Shown in pieces: positions 19,656-30,138 of a stretch of 64,000 nt of DNA (position 1 is the stretch's first letter; every line of letters starts with the position of its first letter). The notes beneath the pieces were generated by a model, which was not told where the DNA came from, did not search any database, and saw only the letters and a list, made by a program, of their open reading frames with translations. Origin of the DNA: Actinomucor elegans (Eukaryota > Mucoromycota > Mucoromycetes > Mucorales > Mucoraceae); the NCBI GenBank assembly GCA_026027325.1, contig JAMSLZ010000018.1, forward strand, positions 1 to 64,000, in the 5' to 3' direction. The translations under genes and the position numbers were made by a program.

Positions 19656-21904
19656 GAAGAACAATTCAAATTAAAAGATGTATCTATTATTTTTTTTTTA
19701 TTTTTTTCACTTCTAATTTTATATATTAATATAATTATAATTATACTTCGGATTTAAAATACCCCTAGTTTCGTACCAGCCACATATGTACGAGAACCTT
19801 TCTCTAAGAGAAAGAACCATAAAGAGTCGCGGTGCAAGTTTTTTTGCAACTTACACCTTAAAAACTAATACAAAATTAAAAAAATATATACAATAATGGA
19901 GTTTAATGGATTCTCTTATAAAATATTTAGTAATCTTAGACTAGTTTACAGAAATAAATAAAAAATAATTAAACGCCAAGACATTTAAAATTTTTTAATT
20001 TTATTTCTTTTTTTTATATGAATAAAGCATTTTAATATAACATAATTATTTAATAAAAACTGAATATATTTATATAATAAAATATGGATACTTTAATAGA
20101 ACAAGAGTATAGAAAAATATATGCAAAACATTGGTTATTTATGCGAAATGAATATATATATAATTTAGAAACTAAATTTCATAGAAAAAAAATAGAAAAT
20201 GTAAAAAATATTAAAAAGGTTAAAGAAAACATATATAATAAATTAGGAGATATATCTGTTTTTATATTTTTAACGGAAATATGTAGTAATATAAAAATGC
20301 CAGGTCCTTATTTTATGATTGAAAAAGGTTTATTAATATTACAATATTTATTAACAGGTTTTACTCATAGAGAAATGGAAATTTATATTCCAGAATCATC
20401 TTTTTTTAAGATTTATGAAAGTTTATTTATTAAAAATTATGACTTTTTAGAAAAATGGTTAAATGAAAAAATGAAATTTTGTTTTAGTACTCCTTTATTG
20501 AGATTGTTATGTTCTAAAAAAACAAACCCTAGTGCAATTGATAACATAACATTAATGTTAGATGGGCATCATAATAGAATAATATATCAAGATATTCATT
20601 TAGATAAAAAAGAATTGTATTCTTGGAAATTAAAAAATAACGAATTAAATACACAATTCATTATAGATATAAATCGAATTTGTGTATACATTTCAGAATC
20701 ATTACCTTGTAAACAAAATACTGATGATAATATGTTTTTAGATATAAACCCAGATTCATTTTATTATGAAACAGATTGTATTGCTTTCGATGGTTTATAT
20801 GAAAACAGTGTAAATGAATATATAGAAAAGTATAAAGCAATTGGGTATAATATATCATTATATAATTTTTGCTATCCAATAAAAAAAGACAAAAACATTC
20901 TATTAACAAAAGATGAAAAAGATTTTAATGATATGTTAGGTGGATTAAGATCTAAAATAGAAACATATTTTGCTGAGTTAGGTAATATTTTTCATAGATT
21001 TAATGGTAAAACAAAGGTTAGAATTACTGATAACAAAATTTATAATATACAACTAAAATTAGCAACTGTTTTGTTAAATATTAAATATTTTAACGAATTG
21101 TTTCCAATTAATAATATTAATCATTACGGTAAATGGAGAATGGAAAACTTCGAATATATTTTTAAAAATGAAAAAAAACTATAATTATGAAGATTTAACT
21201 TTAAAAACACAATATAAAATAGAAAAAATAAATACTATTAAAGATTTACAAAATCAATTTTTAAATAATTTAAATATTAATACTTATGATAATACGACGG
21301 AAGATATATCAATGGAAATTAATGAAGATATCGCCAATAAAAAAATAGAAAAGGTTTATGAAGTTCAATATATAATAACACATAAAAAAGTATTAGATGA
21401 ATATGAATTTCTTGTAAAATGGAAAAATTATAAAAAGGATCAAAATTCTTGGGTTAAAGAACATGACTTTATTGATAAAGAAATAATAAAAAAATATTGG
21501 AAATCCGTTAAAAGAACATAAATAAATATGAATATTATAAAAAATAAAAATTAAAAAATAAATCCATTGGATTATTTTTATTTTTAACTTTTTTATAATC
21601 AAGAATTGAATAAAAATAAACATTTGTGTTTTTAAAATTAACGAAGAAGAACAATTCAAATTAAAAGATGTATCTATTATTTTTTTTTATTTTTTTCACT
21701 TCTAATTTTATATATTAATATAATTATAATTATACTTCGGATTTAAAATACCCCTAGTTTCGTACCAGCCACATATGTACGAGAACCTTTCTCTAAGAGA
21801 AAGAACCATAAAGAGTCGCGGTGCAAGTTTTTTTGCAACTTACACCTTAAAAACTAATACAAAATTAAAAAAATATATACAATAATGGAGTTTAATGGAT
21901 TCTC
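19656..21904 (+). mobile_element. LTR-like DDE-chromodomain element, family 2
   Basis: The 2249-bp element has direct repeats at 19656-19915 and 21646-21904 that differ by one T. The ends are GAAGAACAA and GGATTCTC, with ATT flanking both sides. The empty site is the GACTATTGTATG of intact A-type LTRs, for example at 24784. The terminal repeats share no obvious sequence with family 1 beyond the end motif, yet the gene is homologous and placed the same way. Confidence 0.85.
20084..21521 (+). pseudogene. Harbinger-like DDE transposase with chromodomain, frameshifted (family 2)
   Basis: The first frame (20084-21184) carries the catalytic core with LMLDGHHNR, AFDGLYEN and RSKIETYF, so all three acidic residues are present. 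The second frame (21168-21521) carries TLKTQYKIEKI and the chromodomain (YEVQYIITHKK, FLVKWKNY, KYWKS). The break falls in a run of eight A near 21170-21177; family 3 reads straight through the equivalent place. It may be a mutation, an assembly error or a real slippage site. The start matches the shared N-terminus of families 1 and 3. The spacing to the right repeat is 124 bp. Confidence 0.8.
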
Positions 21905-22101
21905 ATTGTATGAATAATAACTTATTCATTATCAATCTCATCTTTATGGAACCACTTATGAGTTGATATGTTTAAGATTCATGTCTCAGATGGATATATA
22001 TCTAGAACATAGACCTATAACATAACATCTTCTTAAATCCTCTTCACCACACTTAGATAGACGATTAGTATAAATAGGTTTAGTTTAGACATAGTTATAG
22101 G

Positions 22102-22403
22102 TGCGGTAAAATTAAAATATAAAAGCAGGTAGTAAGTCGATTATAACTTGGTTATAGTTTATTCAACTTAAATGTGATTAATTCTTTCTAACTAGTTTTT
22201 CTAGCTTGTATTTATACTCGTTGAATTGTGACTGAAGGTTATTTACTTGTGTTCATATAAAAAGTATAAGAAGGACGTATCTCTGTTTAAGGACTGTATC
22301 GCTGTATAAGGTAATCAATGATGCTTTAGTATGTATGTGCTACAGCTAGGGCGCACAGGCCTCTAGTCTGTCTGTACTTCAATTATGTGGCTATTTCACC
22401 ACA
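22102..22403 (-). repeat. Solo B-type LTR
   Basis: The 302-bp LTR in reverse orientation starts TGCGGTAAAA and ends TTTCACCACA. ATAGG flanks both sides. It interrupts the A-type LTR. Confidence 0.9.
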
Positions 22404-22502
22404 ATAGGATCTTCATCTTTATATTCATCTTTGTTAATAAAGCACAGTCTCAAAAAGTACTCTTTTTAGTCTTCTTTATTATTTCACTGTGCAAACACAA
22501 CA

Positions 22503-22640
22503 CTAACTCAATCGTCTATAATATCAAGTTAAATCCGAACTTCAATTTTGTATAAATAGCTCATCATTTTAATGCTTTAATAAATCAATTCGTTTTATCA
22601 GTCTGGTTATTTTTACAGTCTTTATTATATTCGGTATAAC
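22503..22640 (+). repeat. F-type LTR fragment, 3' half
   Basis: It matches bases about 11581-11718 of the F-type LTR, including its TATAAATAG and AATAAA signals. The 5' half is missing, and an A-type LTR abuts it. Confidence 0.8.
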
Positions 22641-23738
22641 ACTAAGGAGTCAATGAAAATAAGGAAAAGCACGCATATACTTACTTTTGCGCTTCTGTAC
22701 TGAGGTCGTTTACGAATCAGCACTTGTTGGCCTTCCATGTCTACATCGCTTTCCTCTTCAGACATCATTCCAGCAACCAAAAAGACTGGGAACTGTTTAC
22801 CATATTCTTTTTCGAAATGCTCTTTGTTCTGAGAGTACATATCTACTCTATGGCCCAATTTCTATACCAACAAAAGATGAATAACCTCAACATTACTATC
22901 ACTGCTACTTTACCAATTGAGTACGGGAATTGCACCTGTTTCTTTTGGCATAGGCTTCGCTAACGGAATCAATAACAACTTCATCGTCTTCTCCCAGATC
23001 CTTAGCTTTTTTATGCAACCTCGACATATACCAATAAAGCGGTCAGTGATAATCTGTTTCATTGCCCTGGCTGAAATATGGTGTGTTTGGCGATTGTTCT
23101 CACCATAGGTTCTCATTTTTGTTCGAACATCTTTGTTCGGAGGATAGGATAATGATACCTTAAAATCATACTTTTGCGACAAAGTTCCGTAGTAAGAGGT
23201 AAGCAAATCCTAGTATCATTAAAATGTTATTTAGAAACTTATTAACCTGCTTTTTTTTCAACATATAACTTTACGCGAAAGAGACGATCTATCTTTTGGC
23301 TTTGTTTTCTTGAAGAAATATCAACAGTTTGGCCATTCCTCGCTTTACCGTAAGTATTAGAAGTAGAAACAGAGTACTCCTCTTCTGTTGAACTGGAACC
23401 ATTATGAAGAACATTTAGTATTACAGAAATATGTTCAAAATAGTACAATATATAAAAAAATTAGGAAATAATAGATTTTTTTGAATACAAATAATAATAT
23501 AAATAAATTTTATTCTAAAATAGAACAAGTAACCAACATTTTATTTATGGATAAAAAGGCAACATTATATTTATGCCTTGATTTTTTAGGAAAGTTAAAA
23601 ATATTAAGTAGTTGTAAATGCTTATCTATGATCGGCTAGATATTGCTGGATTAGATGCTTAACATCACACGTTGGAAATAATTGGTTGATTAAGTCAGCA
23701 GAAGAAGGTTTAAATACTATATCTTCATCAACACTATT
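22625..23738 (-). pseudogene. Broken copy of a multicopy gene of unknown function
   Basis: Minus-strand pieces run from about 23738 (matching 60590-60700), through 23448-23242 (NGSSSTEEEYS, NTYGKARNGQTVD), 23206-22910 (LSQKYDFKVSLSYPP, RQTHHISARAMKQI) and 22858-22625 (YGKQFPVFLVAGMMSEEES, then basic RKRPQYRS). A related copy lies at 59879-60846. A 37-bp intron-like gap near 23196-23232 and frame changes separate the pieces. I do not recognise the family. The EEES-then-basic ending and several copies would fit either a mobile-element protein or a fungal multicopy family. A solo DDE-type repeat (23406-23626) splits it. Confidence 0.5.
23406..23626 (+). repeat. Solo terminal repeat, GA..TC family 3
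   Basis: The 221-bp repeat (GAAGAACATTT...GCTTATC) is in the reverse + orientation of the repeats bounding 31510-34013. TAT flanks both sides. The empty site is preserved at about 60690-60715, where the related gene copy reads across without interruption. Confidence 0.92.
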
Positions 23739-24101
23739 GTTATATCGAATATAATAAAGACTGTAAAAATAACCAGACTGATAAAACGAATTGATTTATT
23801 AAAGCATTAAAATGATGAGCTATTTATACAAAATTGAAGTTCGGATTTAACTTGATATTATAGACGATTGAGTTAGTCAAAGACTGCGCTCATGGAGTTA
23901 ACAAGGATTTATAGTAATCCATTCTAGTACGACTTTATATTCGGTGATAGATAGTTTATGAAGGTTAGTTGCACTAAGCATTGATTTCCATATATATCTC
24001 TTAACCGACGTTACAAAGCTGTCAAAGCACAAGCTGAGTATAAGCATTGTCGAACATTAACCTGATTGGTGACGGACACTGAACAAGTCATGTTTACAAC
24101 A
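23739..24101 (-). repeat. F-type LTR at a rearrangement junction
   Basis: A full-length F-type LTR (TGTTATATCGAAT...GTTTACAACA) lies here. The left flank is the multicopy gene and the right flank is the reverse transcriptase of element C, and the 5-bp flanks (ACTAT, CGTAG) differ. This indicates recombination between two F-type LTRs. Confidence 0.85.
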
Positions 24102-24783
24102 CGTAGTATATTCGTCATATACCTAGTATAAGAACTTGGGGCATTGCAGAGACCAAATGGCATCACAGAAAAGGTATAGCATCCATATTTTGTCACAAAA
24201 CCTGATTTTGCAATTGAATTTGGGTGTAGTTCTATCTGCCAGAATCCAGAAGCAGCATCCAACGTTGTAAAACACTTATTTCCGCCGAGAGAATCAAGGA
24301 CTTCTTCAATGTGGGGTAGAGGATAGCTATCTTTCACCGTGATCTTGTTTAGTTGTATGTAATTCACTACCAGTCTAAACTTTCCATTCTTTTTGGGTAC
24401 AAAGAATATAGGGGATGACCATTCACCATCACTAGGACGTATAATATCGAGTTTTAGCAGGTTATCCAGTTCTTCTTTCAAGCTCTCTTCTTCATCCAAT
24501 GTCAGTCTATAGGGTTTAGATCTAATTGGGGATTCACTAGTAGTCTTGATTTCGTGATAAGCCCCTTTAACGCGACCAATGCCATTATATTCCACGAAAC
24601 AGTTCTTGTACTTCTTGATTAGTTTAGCAAATACTTCAGGGATCTCTTCATTCACTTCGTCATCGTTATATTCACGCCAGAATTCATCGGCAACTACTTC
24701 TTCTTGATAGGATTTCAATCCGTGACCTTCATTATTATTCCTACTAGGTTGATTATTAGAGATCTCGTGTTTATTACACTGAA
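24102..24783 (-). pseudogene. Reverse transcriptase fragment of Ty3 element C
   Basis: The minus strand encodes the N-terminal half of a Ty3-type reverse transcriptase: LKEELDNLLKLDIIRPSDGEW, FFVPKKNGKFRLVVNY, PLPHIEEVLDSLGG, TTLDAASGFWQIEL and MPFGLCNAPSSYTR. It is cut off by the F-type LTR at 24101 before the YxDD catalytic motif, so it is inactive. It is not close to the chromoviruses D, E, G and H; its motifs resemble the more typical gypsy branch. It continues upstream at 25098 after an A-type LTR insertion. Confidence 0.85.
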
Positions 24784-25092
24784 TGTTATAGAATAGAGAC
24801 TATTGTATGAATAATAACTTATTCATTATCAATCTCATCTTTACGGAAGCACTTACGAGTTGATATGTTTAAGATTCATGTCTCAGATGGATATATATCT
24901 AGAACATAGACCTATAACATAACATCTTCTTAAATCCTCTTCACCACACTTAGATAGACGATTAGTATAAATAGGTTTAGTTTAGACATAGTTATAGGAT
25001 CTTCATCTTTATATTCATCTTTGTTAATAAAGCACAGTCTCAAAAAGTACTCTTTTTAGTCTTCTTTATTATTTCACTGTGCAAACACAACA
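24784..25092 (+). repeat. Solo A-type LTR
   Basis: The 309-bp LTR (TGTTATAGAATAG...GCAAACACAACA) has a CTGAA duplication on both sides. It contains GTATAAATAG and AATAAAG in sense order. It interrupts element C between protease and reverse transcriptase. Confidence 0.93.
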
Positions 25093-25097
25093 CTGAA

Positions 25098-26139
25098 CCT
25101 GTACAGAATAGATAGGTGTCATTGAAACCATATCATTGTCCGTTTCTTCGTTAGGGTCGTCAGATACACATTGCACTTCAATAAAATCTTGCCATTCTTG
25201 ATTGGGACAATCACCATACTTCCCTTATTCACTAATCGAATATCGTGATTTCTTATCCATGGTCGCCCAAGTAAACATGCTTCTCGATTATTCGAACTTT
25301 CATCTATACAAAAATGCTCTTTTCTGATATGACCTCCAATTTTTACCTTTACATCAGTAGCTACTTTACACCTTACGCTTTTACCATTATTGTGGAAGCC
25401 CATTAGAGGTATTGATTCTCCATTCTCTTCGACTTTGACACCAATCCTATCTGCAAGTTTCTTTGAAATGACACTTACAGCAGCGCTCGAATCCAAAATA
25501 GCAGTTACTAGCTCATTACCAATCGCTACCATAATTTTAGAGGGTTGAGCTCGTTTCATGGCTTCTGGGTTGTAAGGGTAACCAATAACACTATCTTGTT
25601 CATCTTCCTGTTCTTCGTCATAATCGTTTTCGTAACTGCTTTCACTAGAATATCCATCAAATTCACTGCTATCGCTTTCGCCGTCATCCAGATCGCTACC
25701 ATCTTCATTCAGATCGTAATCGTCGTCATTACTGCTATCACCAGAAGACACGCTAACATTATTGATGCTTTGATTTCTACGATATTCTCGTTCGTCCAGT
25801 AGGCCTTCAGCTCGCAACGTGTTGATAACCATTGGATTGCCATATTGTCCATTACGTTCCGTTTTTCGCCTGTATAAGTGCATTATACCTTTCTTTACTT
25901 CTTGGGCAGCCTTCTTGTTTGTAGCTAAGTATTCAGCCATGGAAATCGTAACGGGGGTTTTCTTTAACTTCTCCCATGTACCTTCGCAGTCAACTTCGAC
26001 GGCTAGCTTGGTAGGATTCTTTCTCTTTAGTTTCTTAATTTGTTCCTTCGGTATACCTCGATCACCACTTGGTAAGGTGTTAACATCTTGTTGTAGGATA
26101 CCTTGCCCTTGCCCTTGAGGAATATAGGAATATATAGCA
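25098..26139 (-). pseudogene. Protease and linker region of Ty3 element C
   Basis: The pol frame carries an acidic linker and a retropepsin-like domain with AILDSSAAVSVISKKLADR and CLLGRPWI. The active site reads D-S-S where D-S/T-G is normal, so the glycine is lost. A frame change near 25195 separates the protease from the reverse transcriptase frame. It joins the gag-pol part at 26446 after removal of a B-type LTR. Confidence 0.75.
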
Positions 26140-26144
26140 CCATT

Positions 26145-26445
26145 TGTGGTGAAATAGCCACATAATTGAAGTACAGACAGACTAGAGGCCTGTGCGCCCT
26201 AGCTGTAGCACATACATACTAAAGCATCATTGATTATCTTATACAGCGATACAGTCCTTAAACAGAGATACGTCCTTCTTATACTTCTTATATGAACACA
26301 AGTAAATAACCTTCAGTCACAATTCAACGAGTATAAATACAAGCTAGAAAAACTAGTTAGAAATAACTAATCACATTTAAGTTGAATAAACTATAACCAA
26401 GTTATAATCGACTTACTACCTGCTTTTATTTTTAATTTTACCGCA
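26145..26445 (+). repeat. Solo B-type LTR
   Basis: The 301-bp LTR (TGTGGTGAAAT...TTTTACCGCA) is flanked by CCATT on both sides. It lies in the pol linker of element C. Confidence 0.93.
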
Positions 26446-27344
26446 CCATTTTCACGTTCTTTGCCTTTCTTGGACGGTCGACCCTTCTCTTGTTCAGAAA
26501 ATGAGGTGTTACCCTCAACACCTTCTTTTCTTTTCATTGCAAATATATTTACTTCGTTGTTATTATTTTTTTTTGTTTTCTTTGTGTTTTTACTATTGTT
26601 TGGAGGTGTTACTTGAATCATATTCAAGTTCTGCCTATTATTTTGGGATTGGGGAATGGGAATTGTATTGTTAAGGACACCAGTATTTCCCTCGTTTACT
26701 GGCGTCCGTTCTCTTTTCCCACACTGTTATTATTACCAATGTTATTACTTGACCCACTACTGTTTACACCACGGTCGCTAACACCATTCATCGCTGCTTC
26801 ATTGCTGCTTTTACCACTATTTGAACAATAACGACTAGGATGGCCTTCTTGTCCACAGTTCCAACATTGCATTGGTCTTCCACCATATGGGGGACGATTA
26901 AAAGAATAACTACTATTACCGGCACCCGATTGCTGTTGCTGTTTTTGCAGGTTAGTCATCTGCTGTTGCTGTTGCACCATATTAATGTTTAACAAATTCA
27001 CTGCTTCGATTAAGCTTGCCAATGAATCGACCGAAAGACGTTCGTCGTTTGAACCAGTAGTAGTACGAGCAGATGCAACACTTCCACTTTGACCATTGAC
27101 ATTATCCTGTGTTATTTCAAAAGTAACTCGTTTATCAGTGGCATGTTTCATAAAACCGTTACCATGAAGCTTATATTTCTTTTGCAGTTTCCCGATCTCC
27201 ATAGCTTCTTCTGTCACTGAATCATAGGTTCTTGTATTACCAGTAGACTTTGCACCCCGTTCCAATTCGTAAGCAATGGATTCGTTAACAGAGGCAATAA
27301 AGAAGGACATTTTGGATTCATCATCAGTGAGATTCACCACCTTG
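26446..27344 (-). pseudogene. C-terminal Gag and gag-pol junction of element C
   Basis: Gag continues with LFKVVNLTDDESKM, a Q-rich stretch and one CCHC knuckle (CWNCGQEGHPSRYC), and ends at a stop at 26696-26698. The overlapping pol frame opens through TPVNEGNTGV and a basic region (KKTKKNNNNE) into 26139. Its N-terminal part is at 29440-29794, separated by a Merlin insertion. Knuckle, slippery heptamer and stop are in the classical retroviral order. Confidence 0.85.
26714..26720 (-). promoter_or_regulatory. Canonical -1 ribosomal frameshift heptamer (gag-pol, element C)
   Basis: On the minus strand the sequence is G GGA AAA, in phase with the gag codons GTG-GGA-AAA. Slipping back one base leads into AGA-GAA-CGG-ACG, the open pol frame. 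The gag stop is 15 bases downstream. This fits the X-XXY-YYZ rule exactly. Confidence 0.8.
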
Positions 27345-27482
27345 AATAGACGGATGTATCCCAAAGGAACTCTCAGGTCCATATTGAAACTCCTACTACC
27401 ACAAATTTTATTGTTATATGAAAAAATTGAATTTTTTTTACAAATTAAAATTAAAAATAAAAAGGATTTAATAAAATTGCAG

Positions 27483-28354
27483 ATGTTTATAGAACCATAT
27501 AAATCTTTAAAAAAAATATTCGACGATGAAAAAGAAGCACTATTATATTTAATTAGTAATGATTACGTTAATAAACATATAAAGTGTAATAAATGTGAAC
27601 ATGAAACTAAATTAAACTTAAATAAAAAATTATATGTTTGTAGATATTATAAATGTAGGAAAGCAATATCACCATTGAAAGGAACAATTTTTAATAATTT
27701 AACTTTACCTTTAAATACTCAATTACACATATTATATCTTTTTCTTGGAAAAGCACCTTCTTCCTTTATAGCATCAAGTTTGCAAATTAGCAAAAATACA
27801 GTGTCATCATACAATAAAATATTCAGAAAATACTTGAAAAATAAACAATTGTTAGGTAACAGAAATATTAAAATTGGAGGTAGAAATAAAATTGTAGAAA
27901 TCGATGAAAGTAAAATTGCAAAAAGAAAATATAATAAGGGGCATAAGGTAGAAGGTGCTTGGGTAATTGGTGGTATCGAAAGAAGTATGCTAAAAAATAA
28001 AATAAAAAATGAAAACAAAAAATGTTTTTATTACCCATTGAAGAAAGAAATGTTGATAATATTGATTTAATTATAAAAAGATATGTAAAAAAAGGTACAA
28101 CAATATATACGGATTTATGGAAAGGGTATAATAACTTGAAAAATATAGGATACAAACATTTAACTGTAAATCATTCAAAGCATTTTAAAGATCCAAATAC
28201 AGGTGTGCATACAAATACAATTGAAGGCACATGGAATGGCTTAAAGCAAAGTATAATACCACGAAATAGAAATAAAAAAGATATAGTATTGTATTTAAAA
28301 GAATATCAATGGCGTAAGAAAAATAGAGAGTATAACGTATGGAAAAAGTTTTAA
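27483..28354 (+). pseudogene. Merlin/ISXO2-like transposase, frameshifted
   Basis: It has an N-terminal zinc ribbon (CNKCEHETK then CRYYKCRKA), a helix-turn-helix (SSLQISKNTVSSYNK) and an ISXO2-type DDE core: D in VEIDESKIAKRK, D in TTIYTDLWKGY and E in HTNTIEGTWNG. The frame changes near 28026-28030 in a T-run: the first frame ends at 28070 and the second (28022-28354) carries the last two catalytic residues. All three are present, so it is one mutation from intact, or uses slippage. Start 27483 is the first ATG clear of the terminal repeat; an in-frame ATG at 27354 lies inside it. Confidence 0.85.
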
Positions 28355-28633
28355 AGGATTAATTTTAATTTACATAAAAAATGCAAAAAATTGAATTTTT
28401 ATATTTATTAAAAATATGATAGAAAATATATTGATAGTTATAAATGTGAAATGCATATTTGATATTCATTATTCTTATTACAAGGACCTGACTAAGTCAG
28501 TAAACTAGCCTATTTAAGACACAATGATTATGTAATAGATCAGAGACAATTGGGTATTACATTATGAGTGGGATTAAATATATCTATTATAAAAAAATAA
28601 AAAAAATTGAAAAAGTAATAATATAAAAAAGAA

Positions 28634-28930
28634 ATGGATGAAATATTTAATATTATTGTAGATGATAAATATAAATACAATATTAAACGAAGTATAATTA
28701 TAAAAGATATGAAAAAATATGATTTAGCAGAATACAAAATAAAGCAAAAAGATGGGTGTTATGAAATCTACATGAAAAAAAATGGTTCAAATAAAAGATT
28801 AAGAAAAGTATATGAATTTAAGACATATAATAAAGATAAAAACAAAGGTATAAAAAGAAAAACATTAGATAATAAGAATAATATGATACTTGATGAAATC
28901 GCACCCATCATGAAAAAACTTAAATTATAA
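28634..28930 (+). CDS. Small lysine-rich protein inside the Merlin element, unknown
   Basis: This 98-aa frame (MDEIFNIIVDDKYKYN...) is rich in K, Y, N and I with a basic second half. I recognise no domain. It lies wholly within the Merlin element, downstream of and in the same direction as the transposase, after a spacer with TATTTAAG near 28507. Most simple Merlin elements carry only a transposase, so it could be a passenger gene or a chance frame. Bases 28931-29431 hold only AT-rich sequence and the right inverted end. Confidence 0.4.
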   Translation: MDEIFNIIVDDKYKYNIKRSIIIKDMKKYDLAEYKIKQKDGCYEIYMKKNGSNKRLRKVYEFKTYNKDKNKGIKRKTLDNKNNMILDEIAPIMKKLKL

Positions 28931-29439
28931 TTTAAATATATTTTCTAAATTAAATTTTTCAATATATATTCCATTAATTTTAACATTTATATCATGCTGA
29001 TAATTATTATCTAAATTAAATTTTTATTTTCTAAGTTTTTTATTTCTTCCTTCACAATATCTATTTCTAATAAATTTTCATTATATTCATCATATGAGAA
29101 ACATTTTAAATATAATTTTATTGTTATTATATATTTTTAATTAATATTTTTATTATCTATTACTTGATATATAAAATTAAATAGTTTTAATAGAAAAACA
29201 AAATAAAATATTGAAAATAAAGGAAAAAGTAGAATTTATGATAAAATATGAAAAAAAGAATTATTTTAGAAATTAGTAATAGTAATTATTTAAATACTTT
29301 TTGATATATTTATTGGTCATATTAAAAGCTTAAAAAACAAAAAATGTTAAGCATTTCCCTATGAAGTGTAAAATAAAATATTATGTATTATTAGTATAAA
29401 TTAAATCTGAGACCTCGTTTGGTAATCACCCGAATAGAC

Positions 29440-29794
29440 TATTTAATTTTTCTATAAAGTCACCAATTTCTTGACCTTCGCCCTGTTTGATGACCTTAAT
29501 TTCGCTCCAAGCTTCAGCAACACGGTTTTGCAGGAATTTCTTGTGGAACTTCATTTCGAAATCAGTCCAGGTAACCGTTGAATCTTCGATGGAATCCCAC
29601 CAAACTTGCGCTTTTCCCACCATGTTACTTGCTGCTACGATCAAGGCTGCTGTGTCGTCCATCTTCGAGACAGCTTTAACTCTTTTAACGCTTTTTAACC
29701 AGGCTTCGGCTTTGGCATCACCAGAAACACCAGAGAAGGTTTCCAAAGGTGCCAAAAATTTCAAATAGGCATTATTATTACTGTTTTCCGACAT
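29440..29794 (-). pseudogene. N-terminal Gag of Ty3 element C
   Basis: The start is the ATG at 29794 (MSENSNNNAYLK). It has typical Gag matrix/capsid features: WLKSVKRVKAV, QVWWDSIED, WTDFEMKFHKKF and IGDFIEKLNSLF. It is cut by the Merlin insertion. Chromovirus H inserted 15 bp upstream of this start, so the element C leader and 5' end now lie beyond 53952. Confidence 0.85.
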
Positions 29795-29809
29795 ATTTCT
29801 CTTCAATGT

Positions 29810-30118
29810 TGTTGTGTTTGCACAGTGAAATAATAAAGAAGACTAAAAAGAGTACTTTTTGAGACTGTGCTTTATTAACAAAGATGAATATAAAGATGAA
29901 GATCCTATAACTATGTCTAAACTAAACCTATTTATACTAATCGTCTATCTAAGTGTGGTGAAGAGGATTTAAGAAGATGTTATGTTATAGGTCTATGTTC
30001 TAGATATATATCCATCTGAGATATGAATCTTAAACATATCAACTCATAAGTGCTTCCGTAAAGATGAGATTGATAATGAATAAGTTATTATTCATACAAT
30101 AGTCTCTATTCTATAACA
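29810..30118 (-). repeat. 3' LTR of chromovirus H (A-type)
   Basis: The 309-bp LTR is directly next to the polypurine tract on its right. Confidence 0.93.
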
Positions 30119-30138
30119 TTATCCCCTCCCAGGTATGA

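Larger units (their letters stand above)
19635..22502 (+). repeat. A-type LTR, split by a DDE element and a B-type LTR
   Basis: Pieces 19635-19655, 21905-22101 and 22404-22502 join into one A-type LTR (TGTTATAGAATAG...GCAAACACAACA). Its outer flanks do not match, so it is a rearranged rather than a simple solo copy. Confidence 0.85.
27353..29431 (+). mobile_element. Merlin-type (IS1595/IS1016-like) DNA transposon
   Basis: The 2079-bp element has 25-bp imperfect inverted ends (18 of 25 match; starts GGATGTATCCC and, from the other end, GGGTGATTACC). The 8-bp duplication GAATAGAC is at 27345-27352 and 29432-29439. Removing it joins the two halves of the element C Gag in frame (LNSLF to LFKVV). 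Merlin elements are known for 8-9-bp duplications, which agrees. It carries a transposase and a second small frame. Confidence 0.9.
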
